Below are positions 1-10,452 of a stretch of DNA of 64,000 nt, piece by piece (position 1 is the stretch's first letter; each line of letters opens with the position of its first letter). The DNA comes from Devosia sp. SL43 (lineage in GTDB: Bacteria; Pseudomonadota; Alphaproteobacteria; Rhizobiales; Devosiaceae). Location: the NCBI RefSeq assembly GCF_021729885.1, contig NZ_CP063401.1, positions 1,736,001 through 1,800,000 on the forward strand, read 5' to 3'. A program made the position numbers and the translations under genes. The notes under the pieces are model-generated. The model was not told the origin of the DNA and ran no database searches. It saw only the letters and a list, made by a program, of their open reading frames with translations.

Positions 1-558
1 GGCCAGCGGGATGATGCCGGCCTCGGCAAAGCGCTGGGCAAGGGCATTGAACTCCTCCCAGCTCGTGGGCGGTTCGGCGCCGATGGCTTCGAATGCGGCC
101 TTGGACGCCCAGACCATGTTGACGCGATGCACGTTGGTCGGCGCCGACACCCAGCGTTCGTCGATATAGGTGAACTCCTTGACGGGGTCGGGCAGGATTT
201 CGGCCCAGTTTCCCGCTTCGGCGACGTCCTTGAGATCGGTCAGCATGCCGGCGCCGGCCCAATCCTTGATGTCGTAGCCCAGCATCAGCATTGCCGCGGG
301 CTGGTTGCCGGCCGCGTTGCGCGCCTTCATGGCAGTGATGGCCTGTTCGCCGCCGCCGCCGGCGATTGGGGCGTCGAGCCAGGTCACGCCCTGGGCTTCA
401 ACCGCTGCCTTGACTTCGGACAGTGCGGCGGCCTCCCCGCCCGATGTCCAGAAGTGCATCACTTCAACCGAACTCTGGGCCATAGCCGACCCTGTCAGCA
501 AACAGGAAAGGCAGACAGCCGACGCGAAAGGAAGTTTGGAACGTTCCAAATTGGGCAT
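1..558 (-). CDS. ABC transporter sugar-type substrate-binding protein (C-terminus cut by window edge)
   Basis: This is the N-terminal 186 residues of a periplasmic solute-binding protein; the gene runs off the left edge. An N-terminal signal peptide ending near SAMA-QSS is visible, followed by [15 protein letters not shown], the typical start of glucose/mannose-type binding proteins. The start ATG at 558 follows a good GGAGGA ribosome site. The protein is clearly paralogous to the binding protein at 6821-8077: both share the [14 protein letters not shown] and LMLGYDI/QMLGYDI segments. It is the last visible gene of the minus-strand operon, 54 bases after a GMC oxidoreductase. A perfect 16-base palindrome matching the LacI-family operator of this locus overlaps codons 3-8. 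It could serve a second transporter encoded further left. Confidence 0.85.
   Translation of the reverse strand, partial: MPNLERSKLPFASAVCLSCLLTGSAMAQSSVEVMHFWTSGGEAAALSEVKAAVEAQGVTWLDAPIAGGGGEQAITAMKARNAAGNQPAAMLMLGYDIKDWAGAGMLTDLKDVAEAGNWAEILPDPVKEFTYIDERWVSAPTNVHRVNMVWASKAAFEAIGAEPPTSWEEFNALAQRFAEAGIIPLA
535..550. promoter_or_regulatory. Perfect palindrome matching the locus LacI operator, inside a coding start
   Basis: TTTGGAACGTTCCAAA is a perfect 16-base palindrome with the same 14-base core as the promoter operator at 13825-13838. It lies within codons 3-8 of the binding-protein gene, so it could act as a roadblock or a looping site. I see no good -35/-10 pair around it. Confidence 0.6.
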
Positions 559-612
559 GTGTTAGTCCTCCGGGATTGGCGCATCCTTGTTGTCGATATC
601 GGGCCGGGCGCC

Positions 613-2256
613 TTAGCGGCCGATGCTGGGAGCTTCGTTGAGATTGGCGCGGAATAGTTGCGGCGGCAGGGGATCGAGGCCGCGAATGAGGTCGCTGCCC
701 TTTTCGCCGACCATCACGGCTGGTGCGTTAGTGTTGCAGGATGGGACCCGGGGAATGATCGAGGTGTCGCAGACCCTGAGGCCGGTCAGTCCGCGTACCC
801 GCAGTTGCGGGTCCACCACCGCCATATCGTCCACGCCCATCTTGCAGGTGCCCACCGGGTGGTGATCGGTCTTGGCACTGGCGCAGGCATAGTCGAACAA
901 AGCTTCGTCCGAGACCTTGTCCGATCCCGGCAGGCGCTCATCGAGTATGTAGGACCGAAGGGCGGGTTGCCGGAAAATCTCGCGCGCCATGCGGAGACCC
1001 TCGAGCGACATGGCTCGGTCATATGGATCAGCCCAGTAGTTGGGATCGATCAGCGGCGCAGCTGTGGGGTCGGCAGCGGACAGGCGCACTGTGCCGCGTG
1101 AACGCGGTCTCAAATGTGCCGAATTGAGCGTGACTCCGGCATTCCGCAGCCGCGTCACGCCGGCCTCGATCCCTGAACCCAGGCCCAGGTGGAACTGGAT
1201 GTCGGGCGCCTGCGCCGCCTTGTCGGCATACCAGAAGCCACCTGTCTCGAAGAGGCTCGATGCGACCGGGCCTGTCCTGAACAGCACATACTGGATGCCG
1301 GCCCAAAGGGTCCGATGCAGCTTGGCCACACCATCATAGGTGTGGTCGCCGGTACATTCGGCAATGACGAAGAGATCGAGGTGATCCTGCAGATTGCCGC
1401 CAACGCCGGGCAAGTCATGCGTCACCGGCACACCCACCGAGCGCAGATGTCCCGCCGGGCCGATCCCGGATTGCAGCAGCAGTTTGGGCGATCCGATGGC
1501 GCCGGACGAGACGATCACCTCGCGGTTGGCGCGCGCGGTTAGCATCTGCCCGCGCTCGGCATATTCCACGCCCACCGCCCTTTGGCCTTCGAGCAGGATT
1601 CGGTGCACATGCGCGCCGGTCCTGATCGTCAGGTTCTTACGGCTACGGATGGGCGCGAGATAGCTCATCGCCGCCGAGGAGCGCCGCTGGTCGCGCTGCG
1701 TCAGCTGATAGTAGCCCACGCCTGCCTGCTGCCTGCCGTTGAAATCGGGATTGTAGGGCATGCCATATTCCTGCCCAGCCCGGATATAGGCATCGCAGAT
1801 GGGCAGTGGCGCCGATGGCATTGAGACGCCAAGTGGCCCACCATAGCCATGATAGTCGTCGGCGAAGCGCTGATTGTCCTCGGCCCGCTTGAAATAGGGC
1901 AGAACGTGGCGATAGTCCCAGCCCTCGGCACCCTCCTCACTCGCCCAAGAATCATAGTCCGCGGCATTGCCGCGCGTGTATATCTGGGCGTTGATGGAGG
2001 AGCCGCCGCCAATCACCTTGGCCTGTGTATAGCGCAGGACGCGGTCTCCCAGATGCTTCTGGGGCACGGTTGACCAGCCCCAGCTGCCGACGCCCTTGGT
2101 CATCTTGGCAAAGCCGGCCGGCATGTGGAACAGCGGGTGCCGGTCCGAGCCGCCGGCTTCAAGTAGTAATACCTTGACGGTGGGGTCTTCGCTGAGCCGG
2201 TGTGCCAGAACACAACCGGCAGGGCCAGCGCCAGTAATGATGTAGTCGTAGGTCAT
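613..2256 (-). CDS. GMC family oxidoreductase (choline/alcohol dehydrogenase-like)
   Basis: This is a 547-residue FAD-dependent glucose-methanol-choline oxidoreductase, a usual length for the BetA/alcohol dehydrogenase branch. The Rossmann FAD motif GAGPAG is at residues 9-14. The GMC signature region GGGSSINAQIYTRG is near residue 85. The C-terminal active-site region has DHHPVGTCKMG (about residue 462) and NTNAPAVMVGEKG (about residue 503), which supply the catalytic His and Asn. Family members oxidise a primary or secondary alcohol to an aldehyde or ketone. No signal peptide is visible, so it is probably cytoplasmic. It lies downstream of a second GMC enzyme and an ABC importer, suggesting oxidation of an imported sugar, polyol or other alcohol. 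The substrate cannot be read from the sequence. Confidence 0.88.
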   Translation of the reverse strand: MTYDYIITGAGPAGCVLAHRLSEDPTVKVLLLEAGGSDRHPLFHMPAGFAKMTKGVGSWGWSTVPQKHLGDRVLRYTQAKVIGGGSSINAQIYTRGNAADYDSWASEEGAEGWDYRHVLPYFKRAEDNQRFADDYHGYGGPLGVSMPSAPLPICDAYIRAGQEYGMPYNPDFNGRQQAGVGYYQLTQRDQRRSSAAMSYLAPIRSRKNLTIRTGAHVHRILLEGQRAVGVEYAERGQMLTARANREVIVSSGAIGSPKLLLQSGIGPAGHLRSVGVPVTHDLPGVGGNLQDHLDLFVIAECTGDHTYDGVAKLHRTLWAGIQYVLFRTGPVASSLFETGGFWYADKAAQAPDIQFHLGLGSGIEAGVTRLRNAGVTLNSAHLRPRSRGTVRLSAADPTAAPLIDPNYWADPYDRAMSLEGLRMAREIFRQPALRSYILDERLPGSDKVSDEALFDYACASAKTDHHPVGTCKMGVDDMAVVDPQLRVRGLTGLRVCDTSIIPRVPSCNTNAPAVMVGEKGSDLIRGLDPLPPQLFRANLNEAPSIGR

Positions 2257-2310
2257 GGCGCTATCCGCTGGCCTCGAGGGAAAATCGCTGAGTGAGACGG
2301 AGGGCCTTGG

Positions 2311-3822
2311 TCATCGGCCAATATCCTCGCTGGCAATGTGATCCGCAACGCGCAAGGCCTGGGCCGCGATCGTCAAGGCCGGGTTGAGTGCTGCGGACGA
2401 TGGGAAGAAGCCGGCATCGACCACAAAGAGGTTCGGGTGGTCATAGGCCCGACAGAAAGGGTCCAGAGGGGCGTCACTCGGGTCGTTGCCCATGCGAACC
2501 GTGCCGCATTGATGGGACGGGGTGCGTTTGTCGAAGGGCTTGGCGAAGACAAAGGGAAACCCCGCATCGCGCAGATGTTGCTTGAGAGTGGCCACCAGCT
2601 TCTCATGCGCCGCCAGATTGGTCTTCTTCCACTCCAGCGTCAGCCGGTCGCCAGAGATGCGAACACGATTGTCCGGCGAGGGCAGGTCTTCGCTCATGGC
2701 ATAGAAGTCGATGCCGAATTTGGCCACCAGTTGCAGGATGGCCTCTGGCACCAGCGGCATGCCGGATTTCAGGATAGCTCCGCCCATGCGGCCCAGCAAT
2801 TGCACATTGCCCAAAGGCGGCCCGCCCCTGCCGTCGGACAGGTAATAATCGTTGAGACCAAAGCTCTTCTGGTAGATCGCGGTATTGCGGAAGCGCGGGT
2901 TCACAGCCACAACGGCAGTGGCATTGTGGTTCATGAAGTTGCGCCCCACCTGCCCCGAACTGTTGGCCAGTCCTTGCGGGTGGTCATCCGTCGAGGAGGA
3001 CAGCAGCAGCGCCGCCGATTGTATCGCCCCAGCCGACAGGATGAACTGGGGGGCCTGCAATGAGACTGTCCGGCCACCCCTCTCGTATGTAATCGACGCA
3101 ATCTTGTTTCCACCCGGTTCGGTCACGAGGCGCCGAACATGTGCACCGGTCAGCAGCGTCACATTGGGATGACGCAGGGCCTCGGCCAGTGGTCCGGATT
3201 CCGCGTCGAGCTTGCCGCCTGAAATGCTGTCCGGATAGCCGTCCCAGGGTGTCTTGCCATTGGCCAGCCAGCGGTCGAGATCGATGGCCAACGGCAGGGC
3301 ATAGGGGGTGAGACCCATGGCAGCCAGCCTTTCGCGCACCGCCGCCACTGGGCCTTCGTCGGGCACAGGCGGGTGCGGATAGGGGACCGAGTGGAAGGGC
3401 TCGGTCGGATCCTGCGCCGCATCCCCACGCACCTGATAGAGCTGTTCGGCGCGCGTGTACCACGGTTCGATCTCGTCATAGTCGAACGGCCAGGCAGGCG
3501 AGGTGCCGTCCTGATGCTCCATGGCGAGGAAGTCCTCGCGCCGGAAGCGGCACAGCACGGCGCCGTAGAACTTCGAATTGCCGCCGACATTGTAGTAGTT
3601 GCCCGGCTGGAACGGAGTACCCTGCCCGTCGAACCAGGTTTCATCCGGCCGGAAAAAGCCGCGCTGGAAGATGGCACGGGCATCCCGGTTCTCCGGCCGT
3701 TGCGGCAGGCGGTCGCCGCGTTCGAGGATCACGATGCGCGCCCCAGTCGGGGCGAGCCCCGCCGCGATGGTGGCGCCCCCGATGCCGGAGCCGACAATGA
3801 CGATGTCGGGACGCTCGGTCAT
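2311..3822 (-). CDS. GMC family oxidoreductase, gluconate/pyranose dehydrogenase-like branch
   Basis: This 503-residue FAD enzyme has the N-terminal dinucleotide motif GSGIGG at residues 11-16. The C-terminal GMC active site includes SHQCGTVRMG (about residue 440) and SALNPALTIAAQA (about residue 480). It is shorter than, and diverged from, the neighbouring GMC protein at 613-2256; the NYYNVGGNSKFYGAVL segment resembles glucose/gluconate/pyranose-type dehydrogenases. No signal peptide or small partner subunit is visible, so a cytoplasmic enzyme is likely. It starts 2 bases downstream of the ABC ATPase stop, indicating co-transcription and probable translational coupling with the importer. It most likely oxidises a hydroxyl of the imported compound. 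The substrate is unknown. Confidence 0.85.
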   Translation of the reverse strand: MTERPDIVIVGSGIGGATIAAGLAPTGARIVILERGDRLPQRPENRDARAIFQRGFFRPDETWFDGQGTPFQPGNYYNVGGNSKFYGAVLCRFRREDFLAMEHQDGTSPAWPFDYDEIEPWYTRAEQLYQVRGDAAQDPTEPFHSVPYPHPPVPDEGPVAAVRERLAAMGLTPYALPLAIDLDRWLANGKTPWDGYPDSISGGKLDAESGPLAEALRHPNVTLLTGAHVRRLVTEPGGNKIASITYERGGRTVSLQAPQFILSAGAIQSAALLLSSSTDDHPQGLANSSGQVGRNFMNHNATAVVAVNPRFRNTAIYQKSFGLNDYYLSDGRGGPPLGNVQLLGRMGGAILKSGMPLVPEAILQLVAKFGIDFYAMSEDLPSPDNRVRISGDRLTLEWKKTNLAAHEKLVATLKQHLRDAGFPFVFAKPFDKRTPSHQCGTVRMGNDPSDAPLDPFCRAYDHPNLFVVDAGFFPSSAALNPALTIAAQALRVADHIASEDIGR

Positions 3823-3824
3823 GG

Positions 3825-4940
<1,116 letters not shown>

Positions 4941-4945
4941 GGCAG

Positions 4946-5827
4946 TCATCCTTTGACCGCACCCGACATCAGCCCGCGCACGAAGTAGCGGCCTGAAACC
5001 AGGTAGACGATGAGGGTGGGGAGCGCAGCGAGGATCGCGCCGGCAAAGTGGACATTGTATTCCTTGACGCCCGTGGATGAGCTGACGAGGTTGTTGAGCG
5101 CCACGGTCATGGGCGTCGAGGTGACGTCTGAAAAAGCGGCGCCGAACAGGAAGTCGTTCCAGATGTTGGTGAACTGCCAGATGACCGAGACCACGATGAT
5201 GGGTCCGGACGAGGGCAGCATGATGCGCCGGAAGATCTGGAAGAACCCTGCCCCGTCGATCTGCGCCGCCCGCACCAACTCAGTCGGGAAGGCCTCATAG
5301 TAGTTGCGGAAATAAAGCGTGGTGAAACCCAGGCCATAGACCACATGCACCAGCACCAGCCCTGCCGTGGTGCCCGCCAGGTTCAGCATGCCCAGCACGC
5401 GGGCCATGGGGATGAGCACGATCTGGAACGGGATGAAGCAGGCCAGCAGCAGCATGCCGAAGACGATCTGATGTCCCGGGAAGCGCCACTTGGTCAGCAC
5501 ATAGCCGTTGAGCGACCCGAGGATGGTGGAAATGAAGACGGCCGGCACCACCATGAGGATGGAGTTGATGAAGTAAGGCCGCAAGCCGGTGGGTTGCACG
5601 CCGATCTGGGCGGTCGACCAGGCCGACAGCCAGGGGTCAAGGGTCCAAACCTGCGGCAGGTTGAGCATGCCGCCCTGCCGGATCTCATCGAGCGGCTTCA
5701 GCGAATTGACCACCATGACGTAGAGCGGCAGTAGGTAGAAGGCGGCAAAGAAGAGGAGCGCCGCGTAGATCAGGCCGCGCGTCAGGCGGTTGTGGCTGAT
5801 CGCATTGGCTGGGCCGGACTGGCTCAT
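4946..5827 (-). CDS. Sugar ABC transporter permease (MalG-type)
   Basis: This 293-residue inner-membrane permease has about six hydrophobic segments, starting near residue 18. The cytoplasmic EAA loop that contacts the ATPase reads AAQIDGAGFFQIFRRIMLP. The C-terminus GRYFVRGLMSGAVKG is typical of MalG-like subunits. It overlaps the stop of the preceding permease (5827) and almost touches the ATPase start. It pairs with the permease at 5827-6705 to form the membrane channel of the importer. Confidence 0.9.
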   Translation of the reverse strand: MSQSGPANAISHNRLTRGLIYAALLFFAAFYLLPLYVMVVNSLKPLDEIRQGGMLNLPQVWTLDPWLSAWSTAQIGVQPTGLRPYFINSILMVVPAVFISTILGSLNGYVLTKWRFPGHQIVFGMLLLACFIPFQIVLIPMARVLGMLNLAGTTAGLVLVHVVYGLGFTTLYFRNYYEAFPTELVRAAQIDGAGFFQIFRRIMLPSSGPIIVVSVIWQFTNIWNDFLFGAAFSDVTSTPMTVALNNLVSSSTGVKEYNVHFAGAILAALPTLIVYLVSGRYFVRGLMSGAVKG

Positions 5828-6705
5828 CAGCGCTTCTCCCCGCGAAGTTCGGAATAGAGGTAGGGCACGATGATCGAGAAGATCATGACCAGCATGATGA
5901 TCGCCGAGCTTGCGCCAATGCCCATCAGGTTCCGGGTGAAGGTGTAGGAATACATGAAGGTAGCAGGCAGCTGCGTGGCCTGGCCGGGTCCGCCGCCGGT
6001 CAGCGCAATGACCAGGTCATAGGCCTTGATGGCGAGGTGCGCGAGCACCACGAAAGCCGACAGAAATACGGGCCGCATCAGCGGGATAATGATCCGCCGA
6101 TAGATGGTGCCGGTAGAGGCGCCGTCCATTTGCGCGGCCTTGATCACCTCGTTGTCGACGCCACGCAGTCCCGCCAGGAACATCGCCATGACGAAGCCGG
6201 ATGACTGCCAGACAGCAGCAAGAACCACGCAATAAATGGCGAGGTTGGAGTCCTTGATCCAGGTGAACGAGAAGTCCGTCCAACCCCAGAGCTGCACTGT
6301 GTTCTGCAGGCCGATGCCGGGATCGAGGAACCACTTCCATGCGGTGCCGGTCACGATAAACGACAGCGCCATCGGATAGAGATAGATCGGCCGCAGCACG
6401 CCTTCGGCGCGGATTTTCTGGTCGAGCAGGATGGCAAGACCCAGCCCCAGCACCGACGAGATGACGATGTAGAGCCCGGCAAAAATGCCCAGATTGGCCA
6501 GCGATTTGTGCCAGTGTGGCAGCGCCCAGAGCTTCTGGTAGTTTTCCAGTCCGACAAAGCCGTAGGACGGCAGCATCTTGCTGTCGGTTACCGACAGGTA
6601 GCCCGTGTACAGGATGAACCCGTAGACGAAGACCAGCACGAGGGCGGCGCTGGGGCTGATGACCAGCCGCGGCAGCCAAGCCTGCGCTTGTTCCTTGATG
6701 TTCAC
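5827..6705 (-). CDS. Sugar ABC transporter permease (MalF-type)
   Basis: This 292-residue integral membrane protein has a first hydrophobic segment at about residues 15-38 and the EAA loop AAQMDGASTGTIYRRIIIP. The length and order (binding protein, MalF-type, MalG-type, ATPase) match CUT1 carbohydrate importers. A strong hairpin lies in the 115-base gap to the upstream binding-protein gene, which would let the binding protein be made in excess. Confidence 0.9.
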   Translation of the reverse strand: MNIKEQAQAWLPRLVISPSAALVLVFVYGFILYTGYLSVTDSKMLPSYGFVGLENYQKLWALPHWHKSLANLGIFAGLYIVISSVLGLGLAILLDQKIRAEGVLRPIYLYPMALSFIVTGTAWKWFLDPGIGLQNTVQLWGWTDFSFTWIKDSNLAIYCVVLAAVWQSSGFVMAMFLAGLRGVDNEVIKAAQMDGASTGTIYRRIIIPLMRPVFLSAFVVLAHLAIKAYDLVIALTGGGPGQATQLPATFMYSYTFTRNLMGIGASSAIIMLVMIFSIIVPYLYSELRGEKR

Positions 6706-6784
6706 CGCTGTTACTCCCTATTGGAATTTCACGGAACCCATCCCCCAGCGATTGCAGTCGGACGAGGGGATGGGCCCGGGAGGC

Positions 6785-6811
6785 GCGGGGCGACCGTTTT
6801 GGTCGTCCCGC
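6785..6811 (-). other. Intercistronic hairpin between binding-protein and permease genes
   Basis: An 11-base-pair stem (6785-6795 with 6101-series partner 6801-6811, one G-U pair) closes a 5-base loop. It lies directly after the binding-protein stop codon. No T-run follows it on the minus strand, so it is more likely an mRNA 3'-stabilising or partial-attenuation hairpin than a full terminator. Confidence 0.6.
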
Positions 6812-6820
6812 GTTGGAGGA

Positions 6821-8077
6821 CTACTGAACGGCGGCTACTGCAGCGACCAGTTCGGCCACGGCGTCTTCCGAAGAAAGGTCGCCGTTGAACTGGCGGGTCA
6901 CCACGTCATAAATGGCGTTCTTGACGGCGGCGGGGTTGGCGTGGCCATGGGCCATAGAGCCAAACAGCGTGCCGCTGGTATTGGCCGCGGCGAGATCGGC
7001 GATGGCCTTCTTGCCGCAGTCGTCGAACGCTGCATCCGAAACGTCGGTGCGGGCCGGGGCGGAACCCTTGACCACGTTGAATGCCGACTGGAAGGCCGGA
7101 TCCATGATGGCTGCAGCCATGGCCATCTGCGACACGCGGCGCTCTTCGCTCACATTGAACATGGCGAACTGGTCGGAGTTGAAAGTCACCGATCCCTGCG
7201 TGCCTGGAAAGCGCATGCAGACGAAGTCGGTACCTGGCACTTTGCCAGCTTTGATGAACTCGCCCTTGGCCCAGTCGCCCATGATCTGGACGCCGGCTTC
7301 GCCATTGATGACCATGGCCGAGGCCAGGTTCCAGTCGCGGCCCGAGAAGTTCTCGTCCACATAACCGCGCAGCGTGGTCATGCGGTCGAAGGCTTCCTTC
7401 ATCTGCGCGCCGCCCAGCGCCGCCGGGTCAAGGTCGATAAAGGCAGCCTTGTAGAAGTCTGTGCCCAGCGACAGTACGACGCCGTCGAAGACAGTGGCTT
7501 CCTGCCAGGGCTGGCCGCCATGGGCGAGTGGGGTGATGCCCTGCGCCTTGAAGGCGTCGAGCAGTGCGATAAATTCGTCCCACGTGGCCGGCCCAGCACC
7601 GCCCGCAGCATCAAGCGCCGCCTTGTTGATCCACAGCCAGTTGGTGGAGTGGACATTGACCGGGGCGGCGATCCAGTTGCCTTCATACTTGGAAAACTGC
7701 TGCAGCGCGGTCGGCACCACGGCATCCCAACCCTGTGCCGAAGCAACGTCGTTGAGATTGCCCAGCGTGTCCTGCTGGGCCCAGTCGAGAATGTCGTAGC
7801 CCAACATCTGCACGGCGGTCGGCGGATTGCCGGCCGTGACGCGGGCGCGCAGCACAGTCATGGCGTCGCCACCACCGCCACCAGCGACGGGCATGTCTTC
7901 CCAGGTAATGGCCTGCTCGCTAAACAGGCCATCCTTGAGCACCTGCAAAGCGGCGGCTTCGCCGCCTGAGGTCCACCAGTGCAGCACTTCTACGCCCTGA
8001 TCCTGGGCATGAGCGGGAACGCCAAGGGCAGTCCCCATCAGAACGGCAATCGCCGTGGTCGTCATAAGCCTACGCAT
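6821..8077 (-). CDS. ABC transporter sugar-type substrate-binding protein
   Basis: This 418-residue periplasmic protein has a clear signal peptide (residues 1-24, cleavage after PAHA). The mature start [19 protein letters not shown] resembles glucose/mannose-type binding proteins, and the length fits cluster-B carbohydrate-binding proteins. It is the first gene of the importer module, 87 bases after the aldehyde dehydrogenase gene. It would deliver the substrate to the permeases at 5827-6705 and 4946-5827. A paralogue starts at 558. Ligand identity cannot be deduced from sequence alone. Confidence 0.9.
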   Translation of the reverse strand: MRRLMTTTAIAVLMGTALGVPAHAQDQGVEVLHWWTSGGEAAALQVLKDGLFSEQAITWEDMPVAGGGGGDAMTVLRARVTAGNPPTAVQMLGYDILDWAQQDTLGNLNDVASAQGWDAVVPTALQQFSKYEGNWIAAPVNVHSTNWLWINKAALDAAGGAGPATWDEFIALLDAFKAQGITPLAHGGQPWQEATVFDGVVLSLGTDFYKAAFIDLDPAALGGAQMKEAFDRMTTLRGYVDENFSGRDWNLASAMVINGEAGVQIMGDWAKGEFIKAGKVPGTDFVCMRFPGTQGSVTFNSDQFAMFNVSEERRVSQMAMAAAIMDPAFQSAFNVVKGSAPARTDVSDAAFDDCGKKAIADLAAANTSGTLFGSMAHGHANPAAVKNAIYDVVTRQFNGDLSSEDAVAELVAAVAAVQ

Positions 8078-8131
8078 CGTTGTTCTCCCTATGCAGGCAT
8101 TAAGCAGGCCCGAAAGCCTGCGCTCCTCCCT

Positions 8132-8150
8132 CTGCCGGAATGCCCGGCAG
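8132..8150 (-). other. Small intercistronic hairpin
   Basis: CTGCCGG and CCGGCAG form a 7-base-pair stem around a 5-base loop, in the 87-base gap between the aldehyde dehydrogenase stop and the binding-protein start. There is no T-tract. It may be an mRNA processing or stability element, or incidental. Confidence 0.35.
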
Positions 8151-8164
8151 GGATTGCTTTGGCG

Positions 8165-9676
8165 CTATGTGCGCGGCACCCACCAATTGGTGCGGGCGCC
8201 GATATGCAGGTTCAGCGTCTTGGTTTCGGTGTAGTCTTCGACGGCGTGGCGCCCGAGCTCGCGGCCAAGGCCAGATTGGCGGTAGCCGCCGAAAGGCAGC
8301 TCAGAAGCGCCATCCATAAAGGTGTTGACCCAGACCGTACCGGCGCGCACCCGGCGCCCGATGGCCAGGCATGTGTCGATGTCGCGGCTCCAGACTGAAG
8401 CGGAGAGCCCATAGTCGATCGCGTTGGCGATGTTGATGGCTTCCTCGGTGGTGCCAAAGGTCAACACCGAGAGAACTGGGCCGAACACTTCCTCGCGTGC
8501 CACAGCCATGTCGGGAAGGACGCCAGTAAGAATGGTGGGAGCCATGAATTGGCCAGCGCCCAGGTCGAGCGGACCGCCGCCCACGTATACAGTCGCACCG
8601 GCGCGCGTGGCGCCATCGACATAGCTCGCGATCTTGTCGAGATGCGCCGTCGAGATGATGGCGCCTACCTTGGTTGTCGGATCGAGCGGATCGCCCACCC
8701 GCACCTGGCGCGACAGCTCGGCGATGCGCGCCACAACCTCGTCGGCAATATCGGCATGCAGGATCAGGCGCGATCCGGCATTGCAGCATTCGCCGGCATT
8801 GAAATAAGCCCCGAACACGGCCGCATCGACGAAGGCTTCGAGGTCCGCATCCGGAAAGACGACCTGCGGGTTCTTGCCACCCAGTTCGAGCGATACCTTC
8901 TTGAGTGTCGCTGCGGCATTGCTCATGGTCAGCTTGCCGATCCCGGTCGAACCGGTGAAGGAAACCATGTCCACGTCGGGGTGGCTGGTGAGCGGCGCCC
9001 CAGCCTCGGCGCCCGTTCCGGCAATGATGTTGACGGCGCCGGCGGGTAGCCCCGCCTGTGTGAGGATTTCGCCCAGCAGCAATGTCGAACCGGAGGTTAG
9101 CTCGCTTGGCTTGACGACACAGGTGCAGCCAGCGGCGAGGGCAAAGGGCAGCTTCTGCGACACGATGAGGAAGGGGAAGTTCCACGGCGTGATGATCGAG
9201 ACCACCCCGATGGCCTCGCGCAGCACCACGCCAAGGGTACCGTCCCCCAGCGTGTTGTAGCTCTCGCCATGCAGGTCGCGCGCCAGTGCGGCGGCATAGC
9301 GCCAGATGTCCACGGAGCCCGCAATCTCGCCTTTGGCCTGGGAGATCGGCTTGCCCGATTCCAGGGTGTCGAGCAGCGCAATCTCGTCCGCGCGCGCCTC
9401 GATGATCTCAGCAGCACGCAACAATACACGGGCCCGATCAGCGGCGGTACGGCGCGGCCAGTCTCCTTCGTCGAAGGCGCGGCGGGCCGCGGCGATGGCG
9501 CGGTCGGCATCCTTGGTCGAGGCCACGTGGTAGCGCGAGACCACGACCCCATGCGCCGGTCCGACGCGGTCCATGGTTCGGCCATCGCTGCCGGACACGT
9601 GCTGCCCGTCGATGAACATCTTGAATTCGCGGACAGCGCGATCAGCGAGGGGACGGGGGCGCAGATGGACGGTCAT
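8165..9676 (-). CDS. NAD(P)-dependent aldehyde dehydrogenase
   Basis: This is a 503-residue member of the aldehyde dehydrogenase superfamily. It has the general base Glu in KKVSLELGGKNPQ, the catalytic Cys in FNAGECCNAGSR, the NAD-binding stretch ITPWNFPF, and the C-terminal PFGGYRQSGLGRE. The start at 9676 gives an ATGA overlap with the upstream enoyl-CoA hydratase; a longer open frame extends upstream but lies over that gene and is not coding. It would oxidise an aldehyde to an acid, plausibly the product of one of the two GMC alcohol oxidoreductases in the operon. Confidence 0.9.
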   Translation of the reverse strand: MTVHLRPRPLADRAVREFKMFIDGQHVSGSDGRTMDRVGPAHGVVVSRYHVASTKDADRAIAAARRAFDEGDWPRRTAADRARVLLRAAEIIEARADEIALLDTLESGKPISQAKGEIAGSVDIWRYAAALARDLHGESYNTLGDGTLGVVLREAIGVVSIITPWNFPFLIVSQKLPFALAAGCTCVVKPSELTSGSTLLLGEILTQAGLPAGAVNIIAGTGAEAGAPLTSHPDVDMVSFTGSTGIGKLTMSNAAATLKKVSLELGGKNPQVVFPDADLEAFVDAAVFGAYFNAGECCNAGSRLILHADIADEVVARIAELSRQVRVGDPLDPTTKVGAIISTAHLDKIASYVDGATRAGATVYVGGGPLDLGAGQFMAPTILTGVLPDMAVAREEVFGPVLSVLTFGTTEEAINIANAIDYGLSASVWSRDIDTCLAIGRRVRAGTVWVNTFMDGASELPFGGYRQSGLGRELGRHAVEDYTETKTLNLHIGARTNWWVPRT

Positions 9677-10452
9677 GACCAGTCTCCCTTGAAATTTGGT
9701 TGGCGTTTTTCGGCGAAGGCGGTGACCCCCTCGGAGCGATCCACGGTCCCGCCCACCAGGATGGAACCCAGTGTCTCGGCAGCGCTCCCACCGCCTTCGC
9801 CCTCGGCCAGCGCAATCAGCAGTTTGGCGGTCTGCACAGCAGCGCCCCCGCGCCGAGCAATGGCGGCAGCATAGTCCTGAGCGAAAGCCAGAGAGGCTCC
9901 GCTGTCCACGACATGATCCACGACGCCCAGGGACAACGCCTCCTCCGCGGTCAGCGTCTCGCCCCCAAGCACCATCCGCCGCACCACTTGCGTGCCGAAC
10001 CGCCGCGCCAGGCGCTGAGTGCCTGACCAGCCCGGGATCATCCCAAGGCCGGTTTCCGGCAGGCCGATCTTGATGTGCCGCTCGGCAATACGGATGTCGG
10101 CCGCCCCAGCGAGTTCCAGTCCGCCGCCAAGAGCATGTCCGTTTAGAGCGGCGATCACCGGCACGCGCAATCCGGCCAGCCGGTCGAACACGCGATGGCC
10201 GAAGCGCACCCATTCAAAGCCAAACGCTTCCGGCGACATGGCGCCCCAGGCCTTGATGTCCCCACCCGCCGAAAAAGCCTTGCCGGCGCCTGTGAGGATT
10301 ACCGCACGGATCGTCAGGAGAGCATCGATGCGATCGCAGGCACCGGCAAGCTCGCGCAGCATGTCGAGGTCAAAAGCATTGAGCTTGTCCGGCCGATCCA
10401 CCGTCAGGGTGGCCGCGGCATTCTCGACGGCGAGGGAAATGCGTTCAGACAT
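9673..10452 (-). CDS. Enoyl-CoA hydratase/isomerase family protein
   Basis: This 259-residue crotonase-fold protein has the oxyanion-hole segments GAGKAFSAGGDIKAW and ALNGHALGGGLELAGAADIRI. The GLPETGLGMIPGWSGTQRL segment carries the Glu expected of hydratases. It begins 8 bases inside the end of the CoA-transferase gene and overlaps the aldehyde dehydrogenase by 4 bases, so translation is coupled. It would hydrate or rearrange a CoA thioester, which implies that the pathway goes through an acyl-CoA rather than ending with a sugar acid. Confidence 0.88.
   Translation of the reverse strand: MSERISLAVENAAATLTVDRPDKLNAFDLDMLRELAGACDRIDALLTIRAVILTGAGKAFSAGGDIKAWGAMSPEAFGFEWVRFGHRVFDRLAGLRVPVIAALNGHALGGGLELAGAADIRIAERHIKIGLPETGLGMIPGWSGTQRLARRFGTQVVRRMVLGGETLTAEEALSLGVVDHVVDSGASLAFAQDYAAAIARRGGAAVQTAKLLIALAEGEGGGSAAETLGSILVGGTVDRSEGVTAFAEKRQPNFKGDWS

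Noticed and set aside
6659-7969. 436-residue open frame on the plus strand
   Set aside because: It is antisense to the binding protein, which has a signal peptide and family motifs. It is a shadow.
9677-10213. N-terminal extension of the aldehyde dehydrogenase frame
   Set aside because: The extension overlaps the enoyl-CoA hydratase in another frame and has no aldehyde dehydrogenase similarity.
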